A stretch of DNA of 64,000 bases from Streptomyces scabichelini (lineage in GTDB: Bacteria; Actinomycetota; Actinomycetes; Streptomycetales; Streptomycetaceae). How positions within the stretch are numbered: position 1 is the first letter of the stretch; every line of letters starts with the position of its first letter. The DNA lies in assembly GCF_011045015.1 (NCBI RefSeq), contig NZ_JAAKZY010000032.1:1-64000 (forward strand), in the 5' to 3' direction. The translations under genes and the position numbers were made by a program. The notes under the pieces are model-generated. The model did no database searches, was not told where the DNA came from, and saw only the letters and a list, made by a program, of their open reading frames with translations. Below, in pieces: positions 1 through 8,747 of this stretch.

Positions 1-564
1 AGCCGTGAGCAGGCGCTGCAGCGGGCCGCCCGCGCACTGGCCGAATTCCAGGTCGAGGGCATGGCCACCGCCATCCCCTTCCACCGGGCGGTCGTCGCGG
101 ACCCGGCGTTCACCAGCGACCCGTTCACCGTCCACACCCGCTGGATCGAGACCGAGTTCGTCAATGACATCCCGGCCTTCACCGCCCCCACCCCCACAGA
201 AACCGCGCAGGAACCCGGTCGCGAGACGCTCGTCGTCGAGGTCGGCGGCAAGCGCCTGGAGGTCTCCCTGCCCGCATCCCGTACAGATTCGGCGCCGACC
301 GCCCAGCCCAGGCGTCGCGCGGCGAAGAAGTCCGGCCCCGCCGCCTCCGGCGACACCCTCGCCTCTCCGATGCAGGGCACCATCGTCAAGGTCGCCGTCG
401 AGGAGGGCCAGGAGGTCAAGGAGGGCGACCTGGTCGTCGTTCTGGAGGCCATGAAGATGGAACAGCCCCTCAACGCCCACAAGACCGGCACGATCAACGG
501 TCTCTCCGCCGACGTCGGTGCCTCCCTCACCTCCGGCGCCACGATCTGCGAGATCAAGAACTGA
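1..564 (+). CDS. accA2: Acyl-CoA carboxylase biotin subunit, C-terminal part (5' end outside window)
   Basis: The frame is open from base 1, so this is the 3' part (187 codons plus stop) of a biotin carboxylase/biotin carboxyl carrier protein, the alpha subunit of an acetyl- or propionyl-CoA carboxylase. The first third is the end of the biotin carboxylase C-terminal domain. A Pro/Ala/Lys-rich linker (about bases 250-345) follows. The last 70 residues are a biotinyl domain with the motif EAMKMEQ, whose second Met is followed by Glu and whose Lys is the biotinylated residue. The holoenzyme needs a separate beta (carboxyltransferase) subunit, not seen here. Streptomyces carries nearly identical accA1/accA2 copies, so the paralogue number is uncertain. 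The stop is followed by 60 bp and then a regulator on the same strand. Confidence 0.9.
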   Translation, partial: SREQALQRAARALAEFQVEGMATAIPFHRAVVADPAFTSDPFTVHTRWIETEFVNDIPAFTAPTPTETAQEPGRETLVVEVGGKRLEVSLPASRTDSAPTAQPRRRAAKKSGPAASGDTLASPMQGTIVKVAVEEGQEVKEGDLVVVLEAMKMEQPLNAHKTGTINGLSADVGASLTSGATICEIKN

Positions 565-624
565 CCACACCAGCACAGACCGGCGCGCAGTCGCGTCGAC
601 GATGACCGAACAGGAGAGACGAAC

Positions 625-1392
625 ATGGGGGACGAACTGGAGCAGACGCTGCTCCAGATGCGGGCACTGGTCGACGACGCGGTCTCCAAGACCCGGCGCC
701 GCGCAGGCGGCAACCAGGGCGCGCTGACGGTGGTGACCGATCCCAGCAACGAGCGGATCCGGCGGAGCGCCGAGCGACTGATCTCCACCGCGCGGCGCTC
801 GGTCTCGCTCGCACTGCCGTGCCGGGTGGCCATGTCGGAGGCCCTGAGTGGCCTTCTCGACATGCTGCGTGAGATCTCCGCCGCCGGTGTCGGAGTCCGA
901 GTGCTCGGCGGTCCGGGGATCCTCGACGACCGCAATGTCCGGCGTCACCTGGCCTCCTTGCCCCCACGGCCGGCCTTCGACGTCAGGATCTCGGCGCATC
1001 AGCACCAGGAGGTACTGATCGTGGACGGGCGGATGGCCCTGATGCGTGCCGAGTTCGGAGTGGCAGGCCCGCAGGCCGTGACCATCCGCGTCCCGATGGT
1101 GCTGCGGGCGCTGGACACCCTGTTCACCGGCGCCTGGTCCAGTGCGACACCTGCACGGAGCTACCGCCGGGTCTCCGCGCGCGGCCGGACCGAGATCGCC
1201 CGCCAGGTACTTCGCTGCCTCACCTCGGGGAACACCGATGAGGCCGCCGCCCAGAGCCTCGGCCTTTCGGTCCGCACCTATCGCCGTCATGTCGCCGAGC
1301 TGATGCAGGAGCTGGGAGCGGTGTCCCGCTTCCAGGCCGGAGTGCACGCGGTCGAACTGGGCCTGCTCACACCGGAGACGAGCGCGGCGTAA
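625..1392 (+). CDS. LuxR-type helix-turn-helix regulator with TrmB/PLD-like N-terminal sensor
   Basis: A 255-residue cytoplasmic DNA-binding protein. The start is fixed by a GGAGAG-type ribosome binding site about 7 bp before the ATG. Residues about 30-165 resemble the phospholipase-D-like/TrmB regulator fold seen in many Streptomyces regulators: RSAERLISTARRSVSLALP, then a VRVLGGPG strand and an HQHQEVLIVDGRMALMR segment. Residues about 185-250 form a LuxR-family HTH, with the recognition helix around AAQSLGLSVRTYRRHVAEL. No receiver domain precedes it, so it is not a standard response regulator. It lies 60 bp after the biotin subunit gene and is convergent with the TetR gene. The ligand and targets cannot be read from the sequence. 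Confidence 0.8.
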   Translation: MGDELEQTLLQMRALVDDAVSKTRRRAGGNQGALTVVTDPSNERIRRSAERLISTARRSVSLALPCRVAMSEALSGLLDMLREISAAGVGVRVLGGPGILDDRNVRRHLASLPPRPAFDVRISAHQHQEVLIVDGRMALMRAEFGVAGPQAVTIRVPMVLRALDTLFTGAWSSATPARSYRRVSARGRTEIARQVLRCLTSGNTDEAAAQSLGLSVRTYRRHVAELMQELGAVSRFQAGVHAVELGLLTPETSAA

Positions 1393-1434
1393 GCGCTCCG
1401 CTGGGGGAACGGTGAAAACCTGCGGGCAGGTGGG

Positions 1435-1472
1435 GGCTGGTCGCGCAGTTCCCCGCGCCCCTTACGGGGCGC
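1435..1472. repeat. 38-bp intergenic repeat, copy 1, ending in a hairpin
   Basis: A 38-bp sequence identical to 23024-23061. Its right half forms the hairpin GCGCCCC-TTAC-GGGGCGC. It lies between convergent genes (LuxR-type regulator ending at 1392, TetR ending at 1504), as does the second copy. This fits a dispersed Streptomyces intergenic palindrome that may also act as a bidirectional terminator. Confidence 0.75.
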
Positions 1473-1503
1473 GGCGCTGAGGCCGCTTAGCGATGTAACC
1501 GTG

Positions 1504-2094
1504 CTATTCGCGTCGGAGAAGTGCATCCATCGTCTCCTCCAAGTACGCGGGGAACTCCTCGCGTGAAGGCAGCGCGGACGGCACGGCATGGCCGAGTTGG
1601 GTGTGCCCCAGATAGAAGCTGTACGCCATCAGCCCGCGCCGCCGCGCCTCGTCCTCGGCGAAGCCGAGTTCGGTGAAGAGCCCGGCCAGGTAGCCGATCC
1701 GGCGCTCGGTGACCTGCCGCAGTGCGGCGGCGACCTGAGGGTGGTCGGTGCTGGCGAGCAGTGAGAGTTCGAGCGGATCGGCGGTGGCCGGTTTGGTGAC
1801 CTCGGTGAACAGTCTGCGCAGACGCTTCTCGGGGTCCGGCTCGGTCTCCACGGCCGCGATGATCTCCTCGGTGTTGGCCTCGACCCAGCGGGCGAGCGCA
1901 GCCTCGATCAGTGCCTCGCGATTGCCGAAGTGCCAGTAGAAGCTGCCCTTCGTGGCACCGAGGCGGGCAGCGAGCGGCTCGACCGCCACCGCCGCGAGGC
2001 CGCCGCCTTCGCCAAGGGCGGCGAGCGCGGCATCCGCCCAGTCGCGGGCGCTGAGCCTGGCCTTCTTGGTCTGCTGCCGTTGCACCATGTCCAT
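1504..2094 (-). CDS. TetR/AcrR family transcriptional repressor
   Basis: A 196-residue TetR-family protein. Residues about 14-60 are the HTH domain, with the family signature LAARLGATKGSFYWHFGNREALI. The remainder is a helical ligand-binding and dimerisation domain. A second in-frame ATG lies two codons in, so 194 residues is also possible. The start codon sits inside the left palindrome of a double operator (2091-2130), and the DUF2867 gene diverges from the same region. The simplest reading is that the protein represses itself and that gene. The inducer is unknown. Confidence 0.88.
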   Translation of the reverse strand: MDMVQRQQTKKARLSARDWADAALAALGEGGGLAAVAVEPLAARLGATKGSFYWHFGNREALIEAALARWVEANTEEIIAAVETEPDPEKRLRRLFTEVTKPATADPLELSLLASTDHPQVAAALRQVTERRIGYLAGLFTELGFAEDEARRRGLMAYSFYLGHTQLGHAVPSALPSREEFPAYLEETMDALLRRE

Positions 2095-2130
2095 ACGCTA
2101 CCGTATGGTTGACCATACGCCAGCGTATGG
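2091..2130. promoter_or_regulatory. Tandem palindromic operator for the divergent TetR / DUF2867 pair
   Basis: Two 18-bp inverted repeats lie 22 bp apart centre to centre: CCATACGCTACCGTATGG at 2091-2108 (one arm mismatch) and CCATACGCCAGCGTATGG at 2113-2130 (8-bp arms perfect). The left one covers the TetR start codon. The right one ends in the GG of the GGAGGT ribosome binding site of the rightward gene. The arrangement is typical of TetR autoregulation. Binding by this protein is inferred, not shown. Confidence 0.75.
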
Positions 2131-2139
2131 AGGTACGTG

Positions 2140-2541
2140 ATGCTCAAGGACAAGCCCGTAGCGGTGGGGTTTCCTGAAGGAGCCCGACTGATCAGGACAG
2201 CCGTGGACCGGCCCGACTATCAGGACGCGTACGCCATGGAGCTGCGGCCCGGAATGCCGCGCGATCCGGCGGCTTGGACGGGCATCCTGCGTGACGCCTT
2301 CCCGATCAAGGCGCAGCAGGACGGCGAGGCACTCATGGACGTGAGCACAGCCGGTCTCGACGCCTGGGCCTCGATCGTCATCGACGAGAAGTACGTCACC
2401 CTCTGCAGCTCGGTGAAGACGAACGCATGGCGCTCCAGGCTCTACTGGGGTGCCGTGAAAAGGGTCCACCCCTTCATGGCCCGCGCCATGATGGTCCGCA
2501 CCCACCGCAAACTCGCTCTCGCCGCACAGAACGCCGCGTAG
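2140..2541 (+). CDS. DUF2867-like protein
   Basis: A 133-residue cytoplasmic protein with no signal peptide or membrane segment. It resembles the DUF2867 family, whose role is unknown, by its overall pattern: a polar N-terminus, a central segment around WTGILRDAFPIK, then hydrophobic strands followed by an RLYWGAVKRVHPFMARAMM helix. ATG 2140 is preferred over GTG 2137 because GGAGGT (2129-2134) lies 5 bp upstream of the ATG and only 2 bp from the GTG. Divergent from the TetR gene across two palindromes, so it is probably the main target of that repressor. Confidence 0.72.
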   Translation: MLKDKPVAVGFPEGARLIRTAVDRPDYQDAYAMELRPGMPRDPAAWTGILRDAFPIKAQQDGEALMDVSTAGLDAWASIVIDEKYVTLCSSVKTNAWRSRLYWGAVKRVHPFMARAMMVRTHRKLALAAQNAA

Positions 2542-2567
2542 AAACCGCGTAGAAAACGCAGCCGTGC

Positions 2568-3362
2568 TCAGTGGTTCGTGCGTACGAGGGAGAACACCGC
2601 CCCCTCCGGGTCCGCGACCCTGGCGATGCGGCCGTGCGGGGTGTCGCGGGGGGTTTTCAGGACGTGGCCGCCGAGGTCGATGACATCGGTCAGGGAGGCG
2701 TCCACGTCGGCGACTTCGAAGTACGTCATCCAGTGGGGGCCTCGGTCACGGGGCAGGGCGCTGCCCACGCCGTGGATGCCGGCGACCGGGCGGCCCTCGA
2801 TGTGCAGGGTGAGGTAGTCGGAGTTCGCCGTGACGACCCGCTCTTCCTCGAAGCCGAAGACCGTCTGGTAGAACTTGGCGACCCTCGCGGTGTCGCGCGT
2901 GACGAGCTCGTTCCAGGTGGGCGTGCCGGGTACGTCGGTGATCCCCGTGCCGAGGTGTGCCAGGGCCTGCCAGATGCCGAAGACGGCCCCCGAGGAATCG
3001 GAGGCGATGGCCAGGCGGCAGGCATCCCCGGCGTCCAGGGGGCCGACGCCGACCGTGCCACCGCAGTACCGAATCGATTCCGCCGTCACATCCACATCGT
3101 CCGAGGCGAAATAGGGCGTCCAGGCGATGGGCAGATGGCGGTCGGGCGGCAACTGCCCGATCCCGGCCACCTCATGGCCGTCGAGCACGGCCCGTACGTA
3201 CGGGCCGAGTTGCTGAGGACCCGGCTGGAACTTCCAGCCGAACAGTGCTCCGTAGAACTCCTGGGTCGAGGCCATCCCGTGCACCATCAGACTCACCCAG
3301 CAGGGTGTGCCGGGTGCGTACGCGGTGCCGTTCAGGCCGGCCGACCCCCGTGACTCGGTCAT
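2568..3362 (-). CDS. VOC family protein with two glyoxalase-fold repeats
   Basis: A 264-residue protein made of two vicinal-oxygen-chelate modules. The first, about residues 15-130, contains TPCWVSLMVHGMASTQEFYG and a SSGAVFGIWQ strand. The second, about 140-264, contains TPTWNELVTRDTARVAKFYQ and ends DPEGAVFSLVRT. This is the common Streptomyces layout annotated as VOC or glyoxalase/bleomycin-resistance/dioxygenase-like. Substrates vary widely in this superfamily, so no reaction is assigned. The ATG at 3362 is chosen because GGGGAAAGAG precedes it and the similarity begins just after it. The open frame upstream has no domain content. The gene is divergent from the sulfurtransferase gene across 265 bp. 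Confidence 0.85.
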   Translation of the reverse strand: MTESRGSAGLNGTAYAPGTPCWVSLMVHGMASTQEFYGALFGWKFQPGPQQLGPYVRAVLDGHEVAGIGQLPPDRHLPIAWTPYFASDDVDVTAESIRYCGGTVGVGPLDAGDACRLAIASDSSGAVFGIWQALAHLGTGITDVPGTPTWNELVTRDTARVAKFYQTVFGFEEERVVTANSDYLTLHIEGRPVAGIHGVGSALPRDRGPHWMTYFEVADVDASLTDVIDLGGHVLKTPRDTPHGRIARVADPEGAVFSLVRTNH

Positions 3363-3627
3363 CGTCACTCTTTCCCCGGCGCCTCGGGGCGCCTGCCACT
3401 TCACTTCCGCTTCCGAACGCGCGACCCGCCGCGCCGCGGACAGGCGGCGTATGGCTGCAGGGTGCCCGATTTGCTGTATCCCATCCGTATCCCCATGGTT
3501 GCCTGGTGGTGTCGATCGGCTGTACAGCGTGTGGCCGGGCCCGTACGCCCCGTGCTCGGGCCGGTCCGGCGGAGCAGAGTAGTCGGACCTGGACGATGCG
3601 GCCACCCCGTACGTAAGGATGGTGGAC

Positions 3628-4455
3628 ATGAACGCCATCATCTCCGCAGCCGAACTCGCGAGTGACCTGGCGGGGCAGAACCCGCCGGTCGTACTCGACA
3701 TCCGCTGGCAACTCGGCGGCCCGAACCTGCGCTCCGCGTACGAGGAGGGGCACATCCCAGGGGCCGTCTATGTGGACCTGGACTCGGAACTCGCCGCTCC
3801 GGCCGGGGCGGGCGGCCGGCATCCCCTGCCGGACATGCAGGTCTTCGGGGCGGCCATGCGGGCGGCCGGGGTCAGTACGGACCGGGACGTCGTCGTGTAC
3901 GACGGCGGGCTCGGCTGGGCCGCCGCGCGCGCGTGGTGGCTGCTGCGCTGGACGGGTCACCCGTCGGTGCGTGTCCTTGACGGCGGCCTCGCGGCCTGGG
4001 ACGGCCCGATCGAGGCCGGCGCTCCCTCTCCGGTCGCCGGTACGTTCGTACCGTCGCCCGGCGCGCTGCCGCTCCTCGACGCGGACGCGGCCGCGGGCCT
4101 GGCCCGCACCGGCCTGCTCCTCGACGCACGCGCCGCCGAGCGCTACCGGGGCGACGTCGAGCCGATCGACCGGATCGGCGGCCACATCCCCGGCGCGGTC
4201 TCGGCACCGACCACGGAGAACGTGACGGAATCCGGCCACTTCCGCCCGGCCGCCGAACTCGCCGACCGCTTCAAGTCCCTGGGTGCGACCGGGACTTCCG
4301 AGGTCGGCGTCTACTGCGGCTCGGGCGTCTCCGCCGCCCACGAGGTCCTCGCGCTGGAGATCGCGGGCATTCCGGCCGCGCTGTACGCGGGCTCGTGGTC
4401 GCAGTGGTCGGCGGACGGCAGCCGCCCCGTCGCGACGGGGCCCGACCCGCAGTAG
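3628..4455 (+). CDS. Thiosulfate/3-mercaptopyruvate sulfurtransferase (two rhodanese domains)
   Basis: A 275-residue cytoplasmic enzyme of the rhodanese family, which moves sulfane sulfur from thiosulfate or 3-mercaptopyruvate to an acceptor. The inactive N-terminal rhodanese domain (about 1-130) contains VVLDIRWQLGGPNLRSAYEE and GHIPGAVYVDLD. The C-terminal domain carries the catalytic cysteine in YCGSGVSAAHEVLALE (about residue 232). ATG 3628 is preferred because AAGGA at 3615-3619 sits 8 bp upstream. ATG 3619 overlaps that site. The gene is followed 17 bp later by a bidirectional terminator. It lies tail to tail with sepH. Confidence 0.88.
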   Translation: MNAIISAAELASDLAGQNPPVVLDIRWQLGGPNLRSAYEEGHIPGAVYVDLDSELAAPAGAGGRHPLPDMQVFGAAMRAAGVSTDRDVVVYDGGLGWAAARAWWLLRWTGHPSVRVLDGGLAAWDGPIEAGAPSPVAGTFVPSPGALPLLDADAAAGLARTGLLLDARAAERYRGDVEPIDRIGGHIPGAVSAPTTENVTESGHFRPAAELADRFKSLGATGTSEVGVYCGSGVSAAHEVLALEIAGIPAALYAGSWSQWSADGSRPVATGPDPQ

Positions 4456-4472
4456 CCGCGCGGCAGCGAAAA

Positions 4473-4499
4473 GGGCTCGCACCAAAGTGGTGCGAGCCC
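4473..4499. terminator. Bidirectional terminator between the sulfurtransferase gene and sepH
   Basis: A perfect inverted repeat: 12-bp stem (GGGCTCGCACCA with its complement) and a 3-nt loop, lying between two convergent stop codons (4455 and 4523). Confidence 0.8.
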
Positions 4500-4522
4500 C
4501 AGTCGCGTACATCTCCCGCTTC

Positions 4523-5593
4523 CTATTCCTGCTTCTTGCGACGCGTCCCGAAGACGATCTCGTCCCAGCTCGGCACGGCCGCTCTGCGTCCCGGTCGGAC
4601 ACCGTCCGCCTCGGCCTGGCGGTCGGTGGAGCCGACCAGCCGTTCGCGGTGGCTGGCCACCGAACGCGGCATGAGGACATCGGCGTACGCCGAACCGGCC
4701 GAGGCCGCGGGAGCCGGAGGCTCCTCCTCATCGGGCTCCGGGACGGGCTCTTCCTCCTCCGCGGCGGGACGCTCCGGGGCTGTCGTGGGGCGCTCGGGCA
4801 CCACCATGTCACCGCGGAAGCTCGGCACCGCCTCCAGGAGGCTGGTGAGCGAGTCACGCTCGCCGTTGATGGTCTCCTCCGCGGGCTCGGGCGAGGGAGA
4901 CGGCAGGACGGGACGTTCCGTCTGGCGCTCCAGAGCGCGGTCCATCGGGCGTTCGCGGTCGCGCGGCAGCCGGGCGATGCGCGGCACGAACGGGAAGCTG
5001 GGCTCGGGCGAGGCGAGATCGTCGTCGGACTCGCCGATCAGCGAGCGCGCCTCCTCGTCCACGGCCTGTACGAGCCGCCGCGGCGGGTCGTACGTCCAGC
5101 TCGCCGAGTGCGGTTCACCCGCGACCCGGTAGACGAGCAGGACCTCCCAGGTGCCGTCGTCGCGGCGCCACGAGTCCCACTGCACGGTCTCCTTGTCGGC
5201 GCCGCGCAGCAGCAGCCGCTCCTGCACCGCCTCGCCGAGCTGGGGACCGGTGGTCTCGCCGGGCCGGCGGACCGGGGTCTTCCTGGCCCGCTCCGCCATG
5301 AAGGCGCGCTCGGCGAGCACGGGGCCCTCGAAGCGGCGTACGCGATCGACGGGGATGCCGGCGAGTTGGGCGACCTCTTCGGCGGAGGCGCCTGCGCGTA
5401 TACGCGCCTGGATGTCTCGGGGGCGGAGATGGCTCTCCACCTCGATCTCGATCTGGCCGAGGCGGGGACGGTCGCCGCGTACGGCGGCGCGCAGACGCTC
5501 GTCAATCGGAAGCGTGTACTCCGTGCTGTCCGCAGCCTTCAGCACCAGCCGTGTGCCGTCGTTAGAGACGGCCACGACACGCAGTTCGGGCAT
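4523..5593 (-). CDS. sepH: Septation protein SepH (FtsZ-associated, DUF3071)
   Basis: A 356-residue protein matching actinobacterial SepH, which binds FtsZ and promotes its assembly for cell division. The conserved N-terminal DUF3071 region starts MPELRVVAVSNDGTRLVLKA. It continues through DERLRAAVRGDRPRLGQ to an HTH-like helix pair at about residues 60-100 (IQARIRAGASAEEVAQLAGIPVDRV). A long acidic, Pro/Glu-rich linker follows. A short C-terminal block (SYADVLMPRS-like, GRRAAVPSWDEIVFG, then RRKKQE) ends the protein, as in known SepH. The ATG at 5593 has a GGGAGG site 5 bp upstream. The frame is open for 29 codons further but without similarity. The gene is transcribed singly, with its promoter in 5594-6071. 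Confidence 0.9.
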   Translation of the reverse strand: MPELRVVAVSNDGTRLVLKAADSTEYTLPIDERLRAAVRGDRPRLGQIEIEVESHLRPRDIQARIRAGASAEEVAQLAGIPVDRVRRFEGPVLAERAFMAERARKTPVRRPGETTGPQLGEAVQERLLLRGADKETVQWDSWRRDDGTWEVLLVYRVAGEPHSASWTYDPPRRLVQAVDEEARSLIGESDDDLASPEPSFPFVPRIARLPRDRERPMDRALERQTERPVLPSPSPEPAEETINGERDSLTSLLEAVPSFRGDMVVPERPTTAPERPAAEEEEPVPEPDEEEPPAPAASAGSAYADVLMPRSVASHRERLVGSTDRQAEADGVRPGRRAAVPSWDEIVFGTRRKKQE

Positions 5594-6071
5594 GGGGACC
5601 TCCCGGGTGGTGCCTGCCGACGTCACGTGCGTCGCTGCTTCCGCTAGTCGAGTGTGGCCTGCCCGGGTGCAGCCTGCCACAACCTTGCCGAGTTGCCCGG
5701 CGTGTCGGGCGCGGGCCCTGGAACGCCGTTATGGCACGGTTACCTATTCGCAACGCTAAGTGACAAACTCCGTCACCCTGTGCAACGAGCCCCCTCACGG
5801 CGGTCCTGGAAGGCCCCGGACGCCCTGGCGGGTGTCCGGACCCAGGGCTCGCAACAGTACTCCATTCGGGCCACCTGCGTGGATCGGCACGCCGCCCAAC
5901 TTCTCGCGAGGGTCGGGAGTTGGCCACCGGGAACGCCTTTTCGATGACCACGGTGCGTGGCGGTCTTCACGGAACCACCACAAGCGGAGCCAATCACTTT
6001 GCGCCAAGCCTCCACCGTTCTCACGAAGTTGGCGACCGCTGGTTGGCCTCCGTTGGTTGGCCCCCGCCCGG
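5594..6071. other. Intergenic region upstream of sepH; no gene recognised
   Basis: 478 bp between sepH and the stop of the lactone oxidase gene, both on the minus strand. Several short open frames exist, but none has both a convincing ribosome binding site and a recognisable product. The segment 5735-5775 is more AT-rich than its surroundings and is the likeliest place for the sepH promoter. No exact -10/-35 pair is claimed. Confidence 0.4.
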
Positions 6072-7391
6072 CTACGCCCCCAACACCCGCCGCAAGTAGT
6101 CGTTTCCGAAGCGCCGGTCCGGGTCGAGCCGGTCCCGGAGGGCGGTGAACTCGCCGAAGCGCGGATAGATCCCGGAGAAGTACTCGGCGTCGCGCGTGTG
6201 CAGCTTGCCCCAGTGCGGGCGGCCCTCGTGCGCGGTGAAGATCCGCTCGGCCGCCGTGAAGTACGCCCGGTGCGGCGTGCCTTTGTACATGTGGACCGCG
6301 ATGTACGCGCTGTCCCGGCCGGACGCCGTGGAGAGCGTGATGTCGTCCGCGGGCGCCGTGCGCACCTCGACGGGGAAGCTGACGCGCAGCGGAGAGCGGT
6401 CGACCATGGCCTTCAGCTCGCGCAGCGTCTCCACGAGGGCCGCACGCGGGACCGCGTACTCCATCTCTGTGAAACGCACCCGGCGCGGGGAAGTGAAGAC
6501 CTTGTAGGGAATGTCGGTGTACGTGCGGGCGGACAGGGCGCGGCTGGCGATCTTCGCGATCGCCGGGATGGTCGCGGGCACGGCCCGGCCCACGGAACTG
6601 GCCACCTGGAAGACGCCGTTGGAAAGGAACTCGTCCTCGAAGAGGCCACTGATCCTGCCGATCGGCCTCTCCGGGCCGGCGCTGCGGTTGTTGCGCTTGG
6701 TGTTGCAGTTGTCCGTGTGCGGGAACCAGTAGAACTCGAAGTGTTCGTTCTCCGCGAAGAGTTCGTCGAAGGTGCTCGTGACCTGGTCGAAGCTCATCGG
6801 CTCTTCACGGGCCGTGAGCAGAAAAACGGGCTCTACGGAGAAGGTGATCGCGGTGACGACGCCCAGGGCGCCGAGCCCGATGCGGGCGGCCGCGAAGACC
6901 TCGGGGTTCTCCTTCTCGGAGCAGGTGAGCACGGAGCCGTCGGCCGTCACCAGTTCAAGTGCCTTGATCTGGGCGGCGATCGACGCCGAGTCCCGGCCGG
7001 TGCCGTGGGTGCCGGTGCTGGTCGCGCCGGAAACCGTCTGCTCCATGATGTCGCCCATGTTCGTGAGCGACAGTCCCTCGCGGGCCAGGGCCACGTTCAG
7101 CCGCTTCAGCGGGGTGCCCGCCTCCACGGTGACCGTGCCCGCCTCGCGGTCGATCTTGCGGATGCCGGTGAGCAGTTGGGGACGTATGAGCACGCCGTCG
7201 GTCGCGGCGACGGCCGTGAAGGAGTGCCCGGTGCCGACGGCCTTGACCTTCAGGCCGTCTTCGGCGGCCTTGCGCACAGCGGCGGAGAGCTCCTCGACGG
7301 AGGCGGGCGTGACCTCCCGTACGGGACGGGCGGAGACGTTGCCCGCCCAGTTACGCCACGTGCCGCTCTTCCCGCTCGCTGTGCTGCTCAT
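6072..7391 (-). CDS. FAD-dependent sugar 1,4-lactone oxidase (D-arabinono-1,4-lactone oxidase type)
   Basis: A 439-residue flavoprotein of the vanillyl-alcohol-oxidase (PCMH) superfamily. The N-terminal FAD-binding domain has VGTGHSFTAVAATDGVLI and the phosphate-binding GDIMEQTVSGATSTGTHGTG segment. The C-terminal ALO domain ends in RPHWGKLHTRDAEYF, where the HWGK motif is diagnostic for aldonolactone oxidases such as L-gulonolactone and D-arabinono-lactone oxidases. The expected reaction is oxidation of an aldono-1,4-lactone by O2. The bacterial substrate is uncertain. The first 41 bp overlap the end of the MFS gene on the same strand, which suggests translational coupling to that transporter. 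Confidence 0.85.
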   Translation of the reverse strand: MSSTASGKSGTWRNWAGNVSARPVREVTPASVEELSAAVRKAAEDGLKVKAVGTGHSFTAVAATDGVLIRPQLLTGIRKIDREAGTVTVEAGTPLKRLNVALAREGLSLTNMGDIMEQTVSGATSTGTHGTGRDSASIAAQIKALELVTADGSVLTCSEKENPEVFAAARIGLGALGVVTAITFSVEPVFLLTAREEPMSFDQVTSTFDELFAENEHFEFYWFPHTDNCNTKRNNRSAGPERPIGRISGLFEDEFLSNGVFQVASSVGRAVPATIPAIAKIASRALSARTYTDIPYKVFTSPRRVRFTEMEYAVPRAALVETLRELKAMVDRSPLRVSFPVEVRTAPADDITLSTASGRDSAYIAVHMYKGTPHRAYFTAAERIFTAHEGRPHWGKLHTRDAEYFSGIYPRFGEFTALRDRLDPDRRFGNDYLRRVLGA

Positions 7392-8589
7392 GGGTCCCTC
7401 CCCGCTGCGGAACCGGCCTGCTGAGCCGGCGATACCCCAGGAAACCCACCGCGACCGCGACGGCCCCGGCGACCGCCGGAACCCCGTACCCGGCCCGCGC
7501 CCCGGCGGCGTCGATCACCCAGCCGGAGACGGAGGAGCCGAGCGCGACCCCGACCGCAAGACCGGTGCTCACCCAGGTCATGCCCTCGGTCAGCTTCGCG
7601 CGTGGTACGTGCCGTTCGACGAGGGCCATCGTCGTGATCATCGTCGGTGCGATGGACAGGCCCGCGACGAACAGCGCCACGGCCAGGAACGGCAAGTTTC
7701 CGACCAGTAGGAGGGGGATCATACTCACGGCCATGGTGCAGATGCCCAGCACCCACCTGCGGGCGGGCGCCCCCGTGAAGTGCAGCAGCCCGAACACGGC
7801 TCCCGCCACGCAGGAGCCCGCCGCGTACACGGCCAGCACGACGCTGGCGGCCGCCTTGTGGCCCTCTTCCTCGGCGAAGGCGACCGTGACCACGTCGACG
7901 GCGCCGAAGATCGCTCCCGTCGCCACGAAGGTCGCCACCAGGACCTGGAGTCCGGGCGAGCGCAGGGCGGAGCCGCCTGTGTCGTGCTCGCGCGGATGCG
8001 GCGGGGGCTCGGTCGCGCGCTGGGCCGTCAGCCAGAACACACCGGCGGCAAGGAAGCAGCCCGCCAGGAGCGGACCGGCCTCCGGGAACCAGACCGTGGA
8101 CAGACCGATCGAGATGATCGGCCCGAAGATGAAACAGATCTCGTCGACGACGGACTCGAAGGCGTAGGCGGTGTGCAACTCCGGCTTGTCGCGGTAGAGA
8201 TACGCCCAGCGCGCCCTGGTCATAGCGCCGATGCTGGGTACGCAGCCGATGCCGGCCGAGCACAGGAACAGCACCCAGTCCGGCCAGTCGAAGTGCGCGG
8301 CCAGCAGCAGCCCGGCGGCCGCGGCGAGAGCGAACAGTGTCGCGGGCCGCAGGACGCGCCGCTGCCCGTGCCGGTCCACGAGTCGGGATATCTGCGGGCC
8401 GAGCACCGCGGCCGACAGCGCGAGGGTTGCCGAGAGGGCGCCCGCGAGGCCGTACCGCCCGGTGAGCTGGGAGATCATCGTGACCACGCCGATGCCCATC
8501 ATCGACAGCGGCATCCGGCCGAGGAAGCCCGCGGCGGAGAAGCCCGTGGAGCCTGGGGCGGCGAACAGGGCGCGGTAGGGGCTGGGCAC
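7351..8589 (-). CDS. Major facilitator superfamily transporter
   Basis: A 412-residue polytopic membrane protein with about 12 hydrophobic segments. The MFS loop-2 signature appears as GPQISRLVDRHGQRRVLRPA, and the N-terminus is GFLGRMPLSMMGIGVVTMIS. The order and length fit the drug/metabolite efflux type common in actinobacteria. The substrate cannot be assigned. It overlaps the start of the downstream lactone oxidase gene by 41 bp, so the two may be co-translated. It diverges from the ferrochelatase gene. The last 15 residues are highly charged and cytoplasmic. Confidence 0.85.
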   Translation of the reverse strand: MPSPYRALFAAPGSTGFSAAGFLGRMPLSMMGIGVVTMISQLTGRYGLAGALSATLALSAAVLGPQISRLVDRHGQRRVLRPATLFALAAAAGLLLAAHFDWPDWVLFLCSAGIGCVPSIGAMTRARWAYLYRDKPELHTAYAFESVVDEICFIFGPIISIGLSTVWFPEAGPLLAGCFLAAGVFWLTAQRATEPPPHPREHDTGGSALRSPGLQVLVATFVATGAIFGAVDVVTVAFAEEEGHKAAASVVLAVYAAGSCVAGAVFGLLHFTGAPARRWVLGICTMAVSMIPLLLVGNLPFLAVALFVAGLSIAPTMITTMALVERHVPRAKLTEGMTWVSTGLAVGVALGSSVSGWVIDAAGARAGYGVPAVAGAVAVAVGFLGYRRLSRPVPQRGGTHEQHSEREERHVA

Positions 8590-8747
8590 GGGGTCTCCGG
8601 TGAGGATCCGGTAAGGCGCGAATGTAGCTGATACAGCTTACGGGCCAGATGATCCCCGGCCCACCGACCGCAGGCCCGGACCACCGATCACGGGCCTGTC
8701 GTACCGCCGTTTCCCGGCTGTCAGCGACGGGTGGCAGGATCAAAGAC

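Noticed and set aside
5654..6024. Open frames of 70-97 codons on both strands upstream of sepH.
   Set aside because: They overlap each other, lack ribosome binding sites and have Arg/Pro/Ser-rich composition expected from GC-rich non-coding DNA.
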